The notes: a model not told the origin generated them from the sequence alone. DNA of 36,694 nucleotides from an uncultured Eubacteriales bacterium (GCA_902492655.1 CABUMF010000019.1:1-36694), one strand, 5' to 3'; counted from the first letter of the stretch, positions 1-8,235 are shown. Made by a program: numbers and translations.

Positions 1-344
1 AGAAACAAATTCACAACACTTCCGCAGGCACCGGTTTGGGGTTCAAACGCACCGAAATAAAGCCTTGATATACGGGAATTGATCACAGCGCCGGCGCACA
101 TGGGGCAAGGCTCAACGGTAACATACATTTCGCACCCGTCAAGGAATTTTCTGTCAAGCTTTCTGCACGCTTCTTTTATAGCAAGCATTTCTGCGTGGGC
201 AGTGGGGTCTGACAGTTTTTCGCAAAGGTTGTGTGCCGATGAAATAACCTTTCCGTTTTCCACGATTACGGCGCCGATCGGTATTTCCCCCTCAATATAC
301 GCCGCCTTCGCCTCATTTATCGCATAATTCATAAATTCGCTCAT
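1..344 (-). CDS. tadA: tRNA-specific adenosine deaminase TadA (3' end beyond window)
   Basis: TadA deaminates adenosine-34 of tRNA-Arg(ACG) to inosine in the cytoplasm. The visible 114 residues carry the complete zinc-deaminase signature: His50-Ala-Glu52 (zinc ligand and proton-shuttle glutamate) and Pro-Cys80-Pro-Met-Cys83, followed by the Ala-Gly-Ala typical of TadA. The C-terminus, usually about 35-45 residues more, lies off the left edge. I chose the ATG at 344 because a GGTGAT Shine-Dalgarno lies about 7 bases upstream. An in-frame ATG at 353 would add three residues but overlaps that site. The gene follows the two sigma factor genes on the same strand, separated by a terminator-like hairpin. 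Family call is firm; guanine or cytosine deaminases lack this pattern of flanking residues. Confidence 0.95.
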   Translation of the reverse strand, partial: MSEFMNYAINEAKAAYIEGEIPIGAVIVENGKVISSAHNLCEKLSDPTAHAEMLAIKEACRKLDRKFLDGCEMYVTVEPCPMCAGAVINSRISRLYFGAFEPQTGACGSVVNLF

Positions 345-355
345 ATAAAACATCA

Positions 356-382
356 CCAAAAACGGGCCTTTATAAGCCCGTT
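356..382 (-). terminator. Intrinsic terminator after the sigma factor genes
   Basis: On the minus strand a perfect 7-bp stem AACGGGC/GCCCGTT (382-376 and 367-361) is followed by a short run of T. It lies 7 bases after the stop codon of the distal sigma factor gene and just before the tadA ribosome binding site. The T-run is short, so termination may be partial and tadA may be reached by read-through. Confidence 0.6.
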
Positions 383-388
383 ATTTTA

Positions 389-1474
389 TTATTCGAGATA
401 ATCCTTAAGCTTTTTGCTTCTTGTGGGATGACGCAGCTTTCTGAGTGCCTTTGCCTCAATCTGACGAATACGCTCCCTCGTAACATCGAATGCCTGACCG
501 ACCTCCTCCAATGTTCTCGGATGCCCGTCAATAAGCCCGAAGCGAAGCTTCAAAACCTCCCGTTCACGCTCGTTAAGCGTCCCGAGGACATCAATAAGCT
601 GTTCCTTTAGGAGAGTGCCAGAAGCCGCATCCGGAGGTGCCGGAGCCTCGTCATCGGGGATAAAATCGCCCAAATGGCTGTCCTCCTCCTCGCCTATAGG
701 TGTTTCGAGGGAAACGGGATCAAGCGCAATCTTCAAGGTTTCTCTGACCTTATCAACCGGCATATTAAGAACCTTTGCAAGCTCATCGGCAGTCGGCTCA
801 CGCCCGTTTTCCTGGAGCATATGCCTTGATTCACGCATGATTTTGTTTATGGTTTCCACCATATGAACCGGGATTCTTATGGTTCTTGCCTGATCGGCAA
901 TCGCCCTTGTTATTGCCTGTCTTATCCACCAGGTTGCATAGGTCGAAAACTTGTAGCCCTTTTTGTAATCGAACTTTTCCACAGCCTTTATAAGCCCGAG
1001 ATTACCCTCTTGAATAAGGTCAAGGAACAAAAGCCCTCTCCCGACATATCTTTTGGCAATGCTGACAACAAGCCTGAGATTCGCCTTTGTAAGCTTTTCC
1101 TTAGCCTGCTCATCGCCCTCGCTCATGAGCTTGGCATACATCATTTCTTCCTCGGAACTCAAAAGCTCGTCCTTGCCGATTTCCTTAAGATACATTCTTA
1201 CAGGGTCGTCAACGCTGACGCCCTCCGGGACGGAGAGATCATCAAGATCCACGCTTTCTTCTTCAAGCTGAATTTCCTGAAGCTCATTTTCGAGATCGTC
1301 CCCGGTAATCTCTATACCCATTTTTTCGAGCTGTTCGTAAATTTTGTCGATACTTTCGGAATCAATATCAACGGATTCCAGGGCATTTTGAATTTCCTTC
1401 ACACTTAACACGCCCTGTTTTTTGCCGTTTTCGATTAACTCCTTGACAATATCCTTGCGTTCTTCGTCTGCCAT
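389..1474 (-). CDS. Primary (SigA/RpoD-type) RNA polymerase sigma factor, copy 1
   Basis: A 361-residue group 1 sigma-70 factor that directs RNA polymerase to -35/-10 promoters. Region 1.1 is recognisable at residues 1-80, region 1.2 begins around VDDPVRMYLKEIG, region 2 (core binding and -10 melting, with YATWWIRQAITRAI) spans about 130-205, region 3 about 215-290, and region 4.2 with its helix-turn-helix (TLEEVGQAFDVTRERIRQIE) is near the C-terminus. Regions 2.4 and 4.2 are essentially identical to the neighbouring copy at 1527-2630, so both should read the same promoters. Differences concentrate in region 1.1, in the segment after region 1.2 and in a short region 4.1 stretch (LIDGHPR instead of the usual LDDGRTR-like sequence). 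A Shine-Dalgarno AAAGGGGAT precedes the ATG. It is distal to dnaG and copy 2, so it is probably part of the dnaG-sigA macromolecular synthesis operon. Confidence 0.95.
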   Translation of the reverse strand: MADEERKDIVKELIENGKKQGVLSVKEIQNALESVDIDSESIDKIYEQLEKMGIEITGDDLENELQEIQLEEESVDLDDLSVPEGVSVDDPVRMYLKEIGKDELLSSEEEMMYAKLMSEGDEQAKEKLTKANLRLVVSIAKRYVGRGLLFLDLIQEGNLGLIKAVEKFDYKKGYKFSTYATWWIRQAITRAIADQARTIRIPVHMVETINKIMRESRHMLQENGREPTADELAKVLNMPVDKVRETLKIALDPVSLETPIGEEEDSHLGDFIPDDEAPAPPDAASGTLLKEQLIDVLGTLNEREREVLKLRFGLIDGHPRTLEEVGQAFDVTRERIRQIEAKALRKLRHPTRSKKLKDYLE

Positions 1475-1526
1475 TTTTTCAATCCCCTTTCCTGCGATGC
1501 AGTCAGGTATTTATTGCTTTGTTGCA

Positions 1527-2630
1527 TCAATTTGTCGGATACACATCGAGGTAATCCTTAAGCTTTTTGCTCCTTGTGGGATGCCGCAGCTTTCTGAGTG
1601 CCTTTGCCTCAATCTGCCTTATTCTCTCTCTTGTGACATCGAAGGCCTGACCGACCTCCTCCAAGGTTCTTGTCCTTCCCCCGTCAAGCCCGTAGCGAAG
1701 CTTAAGCACCTCTCGTTCACGCTCGCTCAATGTACCGAGAACCTCCGAAAGCTGTTCCTTAAGCAGCGTCTGCGAAGCCGCTTCCGGCGGTGCCGGAGCA
1801 TCGTCATCGGGAATAAAGTCCCCGAGATGACTTTCATCCTCCTCGCCTATGGGAGTTTCAAGAGAAACCGGCTCAAGAGCAACCTTAAGCGTTTCGTTAA
1901 CCTTTTCAACCGACATATTAAGCGACTTTGCGAGCTCGTCTATCGTGGGTTCCCGACCGTATTCCTGCAAAAGCCTTCTTTGCTCACGCATAATCCTGTT
2001 AATTGTTTCCACCATATGAACGGGAATCCTTATGGTTCTTGCCTGATCCGCTATTGCCCTTGTAATAGCCTGTCTTATCCACCATGTGGCATAGGTTGAA
2101 AACTTGTAGCCCTTGCGGTAATCGAACTTTTCGACCGCCTTTATCAGCCCGAGGTTACCCTCCTGAATTAAATCAAGGAACAAAAGTCCCCGTCCCACAT
2201 ATCTTTTTGCAATGCTTACAACAAGCCTGAGATTAGCCTTTGTGAGCCTCTCCTTGGCTTCGGTATCGCCTTCCATCATTTTCTTTGCAAGCTCAAGCTC
2301 CTCCTCAGCCGACAAAAGCTCGTCCTTGCCTATTTCCTTAAGATAGAGGCGAACGGGATCGTCAACCGCAACGCCCTCCATAATGGAAAGGTCATCATCA
2401 ATTACATCGTTTCCCTCAAGCTCTATTTTGTCGAGCTCGGCGTTTACGTCATCGCCGGTAATTTCGATGCCCATTTTCTCTAACTGCTCATACATCGTGT
2501 CTATCTGCTCGGCGGTAAGCTCCAATTCCTCCAGCGCATCCTGGATTTCCTTATAACTGAGCATACCCTTTTTCTTGCCCGTTTCAATCATTTCATGAAT
2601 AATAGACATTCTTTCATCGTTTGACGCCAT
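1527..2630 (-). CDS. sigA: Primary (SigA/RpoD-type) RNA polymerase sigma factor, copy 2
   Basis: A 367-residue housekeeping sigma factor with the same domain order as copy 1: region 1.1, region 1.2 (VDDPVRLYLKEIG), an identical region 2 with the -10 recognition helix, region 3, and region 4.2 ending RKLRHPTRSKKLKDYL. Its region 4.1 loop (LDGGRTRTLEEVG) is closer to the usual SigA sequence than that of copy 1, and it directly follows dnaG, the standard Firmicutes position. I therefore regard this as the ancestral sigA. The dnaG stop and this start are only three bases apart and the GGGG ribosome binding site lies inside the dnaG 3' end, so translation is coupled. A 52-base gap with a weak GATGCA/TGCATC inverted repeat separates it from copy 1. 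Confidence 0.96.
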   Translation of the reverse strand: MASNDERMSIIHEMIETGKKKGMLSYKEIQDALEELELTAEQIDTMYEQLEKMGIEITGDDVNAELDKIELEGNDVIDDDLSIMEGVAVDDPVRLYLKEIGKDELLSAEEELELAKKMMEGDTEAKERLTKANLRLVVSIAKRYVGRGLLFLDLIQEGNLGLIKAVEKFDYRKGYKFSTYATWWIRQAITRAIADQARTIRIPVHMVETINRIMREQRRLLQEYGREPTIDELAKSLNMSVEKVNETLKVALEPVSLETPIGEEDESHLGDFIPDDDAPAPPEAASQTLLKEQLSEVLGTLSEREREVLKLRYGLDGGRTRTLEEVGQAFDVTRERIRQIEAKALRKLRHPTRSKKLKDYLDVYPTN

Positions 2631-2633
2631 GTG

Positions 2634-4349
2634 TTATTCCCCTTTTTTGCTTCTCTTATCCATAAATAACAAATCTCTTATTTTTTCGGCATCATCGCTG
2701 CCCTTAAGCTGCTCCAGTGCCGCTTTTGTTTTTTCATCCGCAATTTTCTCGATAAGCTCGGCGGCACCGCGCCGTTTATCTTCTATATGAAAATCCTTAA
2801 CCGCAATATCGCTCACAGCCTTTTTTTGTTCCTCCGTCAAGCTGTCAAAAACCGCAGAAAGCTCGGAATGCTCGCTTAAAAGCTCAAAAATCTGTGAGTA
2901 AATCGGGTTTGTAAAAAAATCTCCTCCAATAATATTTCTTACGCTCCTGTAAAGCTCGCTGTCGCCCAAAACAAGTGAAAGGAGCATTTCCTCCGCACGG
3001 AGGATAACCGTACTTCTTTTTTCGGCGGCGTTCTTTACCCTGCCGACAAAGGCTTTTTTCGCCTTGCCGGTGATTTTGTATATTTCGGAAAAAACCGCTT
3101 CCTCCGAAACATCGGTTTCCCTTGCAATCTTCTTGACATAAACTTCCCGTTCAATATCGTTTTTAATCCCGGCAAATATCCTTGCCGCGCCCGACACGAA
3201 CCTTATCTTATCCTCTGTTTTATTAAGGTCAAGCCCTGTCTTAAGGCACATAATCCGATATTCAACATCCGTGGGAGCGTCGGAAATAAGCTTTAAAAAA
3301 GCGTCCTTCCCGAATTCCTTAATGAACTCGTCGGGGTCCTTGCCGTTTGCCTGACAAAGCACCCGAACCTTAAGCCCCTCAACCTCGCCGATAATATCAA
3401 GGCACCGCTCTGTGGCGGCTCGCCCAGGGCCGTCCGTATCATAAGACAGCACAACCTCCTCAAAATACCGCTTGAGGAGCTTTGCGTGCTCGTTTGTGAA
3501 GGATGTTCCCAAGGTTGCAACGGCATTTGTTATCCCTGCCTGGTGGAGAGAAATGACATCCATGTACCCCTCCACAACCACAGCCGTTTTGTGATTTTCC
3601 CCACGGGTGAAGTTTAGCCCGTAAAAATTCCTGCTTTTGTCGAACACGGGCGTTTCGGGAGAATTGAGATATTTAGGCTTTGAATCGTCCATAACCCTGC
3701 CGCCGAAGCCCACCACATGGCCCTTAAGGTCAATAATCGGAAAGATTATGCGGTTTCTGAAGGAATCGTAATAACGGGTATCCTTTTTCGACGCAAGCCC
3801 CGCCTTGTGAATTTCCTCATCCGAAAAACCCAGAACTCGAAGGTGGGAAAGAAGTGCGTCCCAACTGTCGGGAGCAAAGCCCAGCCCGAATTTTTTCACG
3901 GTGCTTTGGGAAAGCTGTCTTTTTTCAATGTAATCCAAAGCGGCTTCCGACTCATAGAGCTTTTTGTTGAAAAACCTGGCGGCCTCGGTGTTGATTGCGT
4001 AAATCCTTTCCTTTTCGGTAGCTCGAACGGCGTGCCTTTTGTCGCCGCCGTTTTCGGGAAGAGCAATATTTGCGCGCTGTGCAAGATGCGTCATAGCCTC
4101 GGTAAAATCGAGATTTTCGATATTCTGAACAAAGGTCACAACATTTCCGCCCACACCGCAGCCGAAGCACTTAAAAATCTGCCTTTCGGGATTAACCGAA
4201 AAGGAAGGTGTTTTTTCACCGTGGAAGGGACAAAGCCCGAGATAGTTTCTGCCTGCCCTTTTCAGAGGAACATATTCCGAAATAACATCAACAATATCGT
4301 TGGCGCCGATAATTTCGTTTTTCAAATCATCGCCGAAGAAAACCGCCAT
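2634..4349 (-). CDS. dnaG: DNA primase DnaG
   Basis: DnaG synthesises RNA primers at the replication fork. The N-terminal zinc-binding domain has Cys40, His43, Cys61 and Cys64 (CHC2 type). The central TOPRIM catalytic core shows VVEGYMDVISLHQAG and the acidic LSYDTDGPGRAATERC. The remaining C-terminal part is the helicase-interaction region. The product is 571 residues, normal for Firmicutes. I start at the ATG at 4349 because a strong GGGGGGAGGTG lies just upstream; an ATG further upstream would place that site inside the coding sequence. It is the first gene of the dnaG-sigA-sigA cluster. No clear sigma-A promoter could be picked out in 4350-4440. Confidence 0.97.
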   Translation of the reverse strand: MAVFFGDDLKNEIIGANDIVDVISEYVPLKRAGRNYLGLCPFHGEKTPSFSVNPERQIFKCFGCGVGGNVVTFVQNIENLDFTEAMTHLAQRANIALPENGGDKRHAVRATEKERIYAINTEAARFFNKKLYESEAALDYIEKRQLSQSTVKKFGLGFAPDSWDALLSHLRVLGFSDEEIHKAGLASKKDTRYYDSFRNRIIFPIIDLKGHVVGFGGRVMDDSKPKYLNSPETPVFDKSRNFYGLNFTRGENHKTAVVVEGYMDVISLHQAGITNAVATLGTSFTNEHAKLLKRYFEEVVLSYDTDGPGRAATERCLDIIGEVEGLKVRVLCQANGKDPDEFIKEFGKDAFLKLISDAPTDVEYRIMCLKTGLDLNKTEDKIRFVSGAARIFAGIKNDIEREVYVKKIARETDVSEEAVFSEIYKITGKAKKAFVGRVKNAAEKRSTVILRAEEMLLSLVLGDSELYRSVRNIIGGDFFTNPIYSQIFELLSEHSELSAVFDSLTEEQKKAVSDIAVKDFHIEDKRRGAAELIEKIADEKTKAALEQLKGSDDAEKIRDLLFMDKRSKKGE

Positions 4350-4438
4350 ATCGGACACCTCCCCCCAAAAAATCACAAGACAGTCAACAAACCGTTATAA
4401 GAATTATTCGACATTATCCGTATAAATCCTTCTTTATT

Positions 4439-4487
4439 CAAAAAAATAAAGGCAAAACACAGCATAAAAGCCACGCTTTGCCTTTAT
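4439..4487 (-). terminator. Intrinsic terminator downstream of the putP-like gene
   Basis: On the minus strand the sequence ATAAAGGCAAA (4486-4476) pairs with TTTGCCTTTAT (4456-4446) around a loop of about 20 bases, and the second arm runs directly into TTTTTT. It lies just after the putP-like stop codon and isolates that gene from dnaG. Confidence 0.75.
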
Positions 4488-4501
4488 ATCAAAAGCAGTC
4501 T

Positions 4502-6038
4502 TTATTTTGCGACGCTGTCAAAAACATCGGTAACTTCCTTTTCGGGAGCCTTTGTGATAAGGCTTACCGCAACGATGAATATTGCCGATACGATAAATGC
4601 CGGAAGAAGCTCATAAATATCGAGCAGACCACCCAAAGGTCTTAACACGAACTTCCATACAAATACCGTAATTCCGCCCGAAAGCATACCTGCCAATGCG
4701 CCCCACTTGTTGCATCTTCTCCAGAAAAGCGAAAGAAGAACCAGCGGGCCGAACGAAGCGCCGAAGCCTGCCCACGCAAAGGAAACAACCTTGAATACCG
4801 AGCTGTTTTCATCCGTTGCGATAAGCACACCTACAGCCGAAACCGCAATAACCGTGATTCTTGCGATAATCATAGCCGTCTTTTTTGAAAGCTTTATCTT
4901 AAACAGGCCCTGCACAATATCCTCCGAAATGCTCGAAGCCGCCGCAAGAAGCTGTGAATCCGCCGTAGACATTGTGGAGGCTAAAATACCTGCGAGGATA
5001 AGTCCGGCAAGAAGCGCCGGAACAAAGCCGATTTTGCTTATTGCGTCAGCGATTTTAACAATAATTGTTTCGCCGTCTGTAATGTTTGTGATTGTGCCGT
5101 TTGTAACGAGGCTGAAGCCTATAACGCCGATTGCTATAGCGATAAACATTGCTATAACAACCCAAACGCTTGCAATTCTTCTTGAAAGTTTGAGCTTCTT
5201 TTCGTCCTTAATTGCCATAAATCTCAAAAGGATGTGAGGCATACCGAAATATCCGAGCCCCCACGCAAGGGTTGATGCGATTGTAAGCCCGTTGTAGCCT
5301 CCTATTTCTCCTGTTTCGGAAACCTGTGAGAAAAGCGAGAAGTATCCGGGAACGGACTTTGCGTTCTCTATAACCTCACCGATTCCTCCGGCATTGACAA
5401 CGCCGTAAATAAGGATAAACGCCAGAGCGCCCGTCATTATAATCGACTGAATAAAATCGGTCGTACTTGCCGCCAAAAAGCCTCCGAGAGCGGTGTAAAG
5501 CACTATAACGATTGCCGATACAAGCATTGCCGGGATATAATCAATCGAGAAAAGGCTTGAGAAAAGCTTTCCGCAGGCAGAAAAGCCGGATGCGGTATAA
5601 GGCACAAAGAACACGATTATGATAACCGCGCCGATTGCACGAAGCATTCGATTTATCCGCAAAACGGTTTGAGAAGAACTGCGGAACGGTAAGAGAATTT
5701 CCGGCAGCCTCGCTGTATTTTCTTAGCCTTTTTGCAACGATGAGCCAGTTGATGTATGTACCCAAGGCAAGCCCGAGAGCCGTCCAAACAGCCTCAGCAA
5801 TACTTCCGTAGGAAAAGTCCTTTATAAGCAGTGCAACCCCCGGAAGTCCCATAAGAAGCCAACCGGACATATCTGAAGCCTCAGCGCTCATTGCGGTAAC
5901 GAAGGGACCGAGCTTTCTTCCGCCGAGGTAGAAGTCGCCCGAATCGCTGTTTTTCTTGGAACAGAACCATCCTATTACAATCATACCGGCAAGGTAGACC
6001 AAAATGGATATACATATTCCGATTTCAGAAATTGTCAT
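4502..6038 (-). pseudogene. putP: Sodium/proline-type symporter (PutP, SSS family), frameshifted
   Basis: The two halves of a solute:sodium symporter lie in different frames. The N-terminal part, from the ATG at 6038 behind GGGGAAT, holds the first helices, the SAEASDMSGWLLMGLPG motif characteristic of PutP, and runs through LRKYSEAAGNSLTVPQFFSNRFADKS. The rest continues in another frame from MLRAIGAVIIIVFFVPYTASGF, with the later Na+-site region ADSQLLAAASSISEDI. PutP has DKSR-ILR-like sequence at the junction, so the frame jump is at about 5648 and needs two extra bases (or one fewer) to be restored. Joined, the protein would be about 510 residues, normal for PutP. Both halves are otherwise intact, so this is either a very recent mutation or a sequence error. 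The substrate (proline) is inferred from family resemblance. Confidence 0.9.
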
Positions 6039-6071
6039 ATTAATTCCCCATTTCAATAAATTTACATATGT

Positions 6072-6100
6072 ATAATATCATAAATAAAAACAGAACGCAA
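6072..6100 (-). promoter_or_regulatory. Sigma-A promoter of the putP-like gene
   Basis: On the minus strand TTGCGT (6100-6095) and TATTAT (6077-6072) are separated by 17 bases, about 35 bases upstream of the putP start codon. The -35 box lies among the ACAGA half-sites described in the next entry, which suggests repression by occlusion. Confidence 0.6.
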
Positions 6101-6134
6101 TACAGAACAAAGTACAGACCGTAGTCTGTACTTT
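6090..6134. promoter_or_regulatory. Palindromic operator with additional half-sites upstream of putP
   Basis: A perfect 11-bp inverted repeat, AAAGTACAGAC (6109-6119) and GTCTGTACTTT (6124-6134), surrounds a 4-base spacer. The half-site core ACAGA recurs at 6090, 6102 and 6114, exactly 12 bases apart, running over the putP -35 box. The adjacent gene encodes a TetR-family repressor, whose dimers bind such palindromes. Assignment to that repressor is inference. As a terminator the element would be poor, because only four T follow it on either strand. Confidence 0.6.
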
Positions 6135-6221
6135 TAATATGATTTTATGAATTTTTTACCGCAATTACGCCATTTTTTATATATACCAAAGACCGTACAA
6201 AACAGCAAAACGAAACAAAAA

Positions 6222-6806
6222 TTATTTTTTTATTTTGTCGAGCATCATAGGAAAAACCGTTTCGCTGTAGGATTTCAGCGAATAACCGCCCTTCATAAGG
6301 CACCAGTCGTACATAATTCCCCTCTCGCACATTGCGTAAAAGCGCACAATTTCGGATGCGGTCATAGCGTCTGTAAGCTCGCCCTTTTTCTGACCTTCCG
6401 ACACGATTTTGCGAAGAAGCTTGAAGTAAACCCGGCTGTTATCCATGAGATGCCGTTCTCCCTTTGTTGTAAGCTGAGTTGAAAACAGCTTGGTAAGCAG
6501 GTCAATATCAATTCCGTTGTCGATCATGCCGAAAAGCTCACGATTTAAAAACACGAGGGTATCGAAGCTGTTATCATCTTTTGAAATCTGCTCCTTAAGC
6601 TCCTCGTACTTATCGTCAAAAAGGCAGGAAAGAGAGCTCAAAAGAGCGTCTTTCCCCTCAAAATAGTGATAAAAAGAGCCCTTTGAGGTTCCCGATTCAT
6701 CAATGATTTCCTCTATCGTTGTATCGTCATACCCCTGCTCATAAAAGAGCTTCCACGCAGCCGTGATTATTTTTCCCTTAGTGTTTTTCGCTTTTCTCTT
6801 AGACAT
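6222..6806 (-). CDS. TetR/AcrR-family transcriptional regulator
   Basis: A 194-residue TetR-family repressor. The N-terminal DNA-binding domain (about residues 8-55) has the classic pattern: ITAAWKLFYEQGYDDTTIEEI, then the recognition helix SGTSKGSFYHYF, then GKDALL. The C-terminal two-thirds is the helical ligand-binding and dimerisation domain and does not reveal the ligand. The ATG lies three bases from the rlmI stop, and the AGGTGG ribosome binding site is formed by the last rlmI codons, so the two are co-transcribed and probably translationally coupled. Downstream on the same strand is the palindrome and the symporter gene, its most likely target. Confidence 0.93.
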   Translation of the reverse strand: MSKRKAKNTKGKIITAAWKLFYEQGYDDTTIEEIIDESGTSKGSFYHYFEGKDALLSSLSCLFDDKYEELKEQISKDDNSFDTLVFLNRELFGMIDNGIDIDLLTKLFSTQLTTKGERHLMDNSRVYFKLLRKIVSEGQKKGELTDAMTASEIVRFYAMCERGIMYDWCLMKGGYSLKSYSETVFPMMLDKIKK

Positions 6807-6808
6807 AT

Positions 6809-7990
6809 TTATACCACCTGGAATATATAAAATTTCAGATAATCCGTTTCGGGAACATTAATAAGTATCGGATGATCGGGAGATTGCTGCCTTGCCTCAA
6901 TCTGCCTTAAGGAAACCGCCGCCTCTGCCGCCGCCTCCTTCAGCATTTTTTCAAACATGGAGGACGGCATAAAGTGAGAGCACGAGCAGGTTGCAAGATA
7001 CCCTCCCCTCGGAAGCTTTTTCATCGCAAGCTTGTTTATCTCCTTGTACCCGAAATAAGCATTTCTCGCAGTTTTACTGCTTTTTGTAAACGCGGGAGGG
7101 TCAAGAATAATAAAATCGTAATGCCCGCCCTTTTCGTTTGTGAGAAGGTCAAATACATCCACCTTCAAAAACTCTGCCTGTACATCGTTAAGGCTTGCGT
7201 TCTCCCGAGCGGTTTTTAGTGCCGTTTCGGAAATATCCACCGCCGTAACGGATTTTGCGCCTCCGAGTGCGGCATTGAGCGCAAATGCCCCTGTGTGGGT
7301 AAAGCAATCAAGAACCCTTTTTCCCTTCGCAATTTTCCTTATTGCAAGGCGGTTGTATTTCTGGTCGAGAAAGAACCCTGTTTTCTGACCGTTTATGTAA
7401 TCAACCTTGTATTTTATGCCGTTTTCGGTGATAAACACAACCCCGTCCGACTCGCCCTTATAAAAGCCCTTGTACTGCTCCATGCCCTCTTTCCCGCGAA
7501 GGAGAGAATCGTTTCTTTCATATATAATATCAATTTTTTCGCCCATTTGGGTGAGAACATCCAACAGCCCGTCATAAATCATGCTTTTGATTTTATCAAT
7601 CCCCAATGAAAGGCACTCCGTAACCAAAACATTGTCAAACCTGTCAACCGTAAGCCCGGGGAACCTGTCCGCCTCGCCGTGAATTAAGCGACAGCAGGAA
7701 AAATCCTCGCCCATGACGCACTTTCTGTATTCCGCCGCCCATTTGAGCCTTCTTTTGAAAAACTCACCGTCGAATTTATCGTTATGATTTTCGGAAATAA
7801 GCCTTATTCTGATTTTGGAATTGTCGTTTATAAATCCCGTACCGAGAAATTTGCCCTTTTGGGTGCAAACCCTTATCAAATCGCCGTTTTCATAATCGCC
7901 GTCGATTTTTTGAATCTCGTCGGAAAACACCCAAGGGTGACCGCCCCTTACCGACCTTTCCGCCTTTTCCGAAATTCTTGCACAAACCAT
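6809..7990 (-). CDS. rlmI: RlmI-like class I SAM-dependent rRNA (cytosine-C5) methyltransferase
   Basis: This resembles RlmI, which makes m5C1962 in 23S rRNA. An N-terminal PUA RNA-binding domain (ARISEKAERSVRGGHPWVFSDEI) is followed by the EEHEA-like region and a Rossmann methyltransferase fold: SAM motif VLDCFTHTGAFALNAALGGA, acidic VTAVDIS, and the catalytic DPPAFTKS. A CSCSH motif near the C-terminus carries the candidate nucleophile cysteine. Product length from the ATG at 7990 is 393 residues, normal for the family. A GAGGATTG ribosome binding site supports that start over an upstream in-frame one. The exact target base is inferred from the E. coli enzyme; Clostridial members of this family have not all been tested. 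Confidence 0.9.
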   Translation of the reverse strand: MVCARISEKAERSVRGGHPWVFSDEIQKIDGDYENGDLIRVCTQKGKFLGTGFINDNSKIRIRLISENHNDKFDGEFFKRRLKWAAEYRKCVMGEDFSCCRLIHGEADRFPGLTVDRFDNVLVTECLSLGIDKIKSMIYDGLLDVLTQMGEKIDIIYERNDSLLRGKEGMEQYKGFYKGESDGVVFITENGIKYKVDYINGQKTGFFLDQKYNRLAIRKIAKGKRVLDCFTHTGAFALNAALGGAKSVTAVDISETALKTARENASLNDVQAEFLKVDVFDLLTNEKGGHYDFIILDPPAFTKSSKTARNAYFGYKEINKLAMKKLPRGGYLATCSCSHFMPSSMFEKMLKEAAAEAAVSLRQIEARQQSPDHPILINVPETDYLKFYIFQVV

Positions 7991-8022
7991 AATATCAATC
8001 CTCAAAAGTAATATACCAGTAT

Positions 8023-8051
8023 ATAATACCATAAAACAAATTCCATTTCAA
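8023..8051 (-). promoter_or_regulatory. Sigma-A promoter of the rlmI-tetR operon
   Basis: On the minus strand TTGAAA (8051-8046) and TATTAT (8028-8023) are 17 bases apart, ending about 33 bases upstream of the rlmI ATG. It diverges from the tRNA promoter. Confidence 0.7.
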
Positions 8052-8101
8052 GTGTTTTAAATGTCAAAATCAAAAAATTCAAAAAAAATCGAAATTAGGT
8101 A

Positions 8102-8130
8102 TTGACATATTAAAAAATATATGGTATAAT
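8102..8130 (+). promoter_or_regulatory. Consensus sigma-A promoter of the tRNA-Thr/tRNA-Tyr unit
   Basis: TTGACA (8102-8107) and TATAAT (8125-8130) are separated by exactly 17 bases, a perfect consensus promoter, 24 bases upstream of the first tRNA. This fits strong constitutive stable-RNA transcription. Confidence 0.9.
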
Positions 8131-8154
8131 ACATTTCGTTGTCGCGAGTTATTC

Positions 8155-8227
8155 GCTGGTGTAGCTCAATTGGTAGAGCAGCTGATTTGTAATCAGCAGG
8201 TCGCGGGTTCGAGTCCCATCACCAGCT
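8155..8227 (+). tRNA. tRNA-Thr (anticodon UGU)
   Basis: A 73-base cloverleaf: acceptor stem GCTGGTG/CACCAGC, D-arm with AGCTCAATTGGTAGAGC, anticodon stem GCTGA/TCAGC enclosing TTTGTAA (anticodon TGT), and T-arm GCGGGTTCGAGTCCC. The CCA end is not encoded. Confidence 0.96.
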
Positions 8228-8235
8228 TAATATTC

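Noticed and set aside
863..2099. Long plus-strand ORFs (181 and 225 codons) opposite the two sigma genes
   Set aside because: They are antisense to highly conserved sigma factor sequence. Their similarity to each other only reflects the duplication on the other strand.
6109..6134. The perfect palindrome upstream of putP as a transcription terminator for tetR
   Set aside because: It lies about 90 bases downstream of the tetR stop but has no adequate T-run on the minus strand (TTT then GTTCTG). Extra half-sites and the nearby promoter favour an operator.
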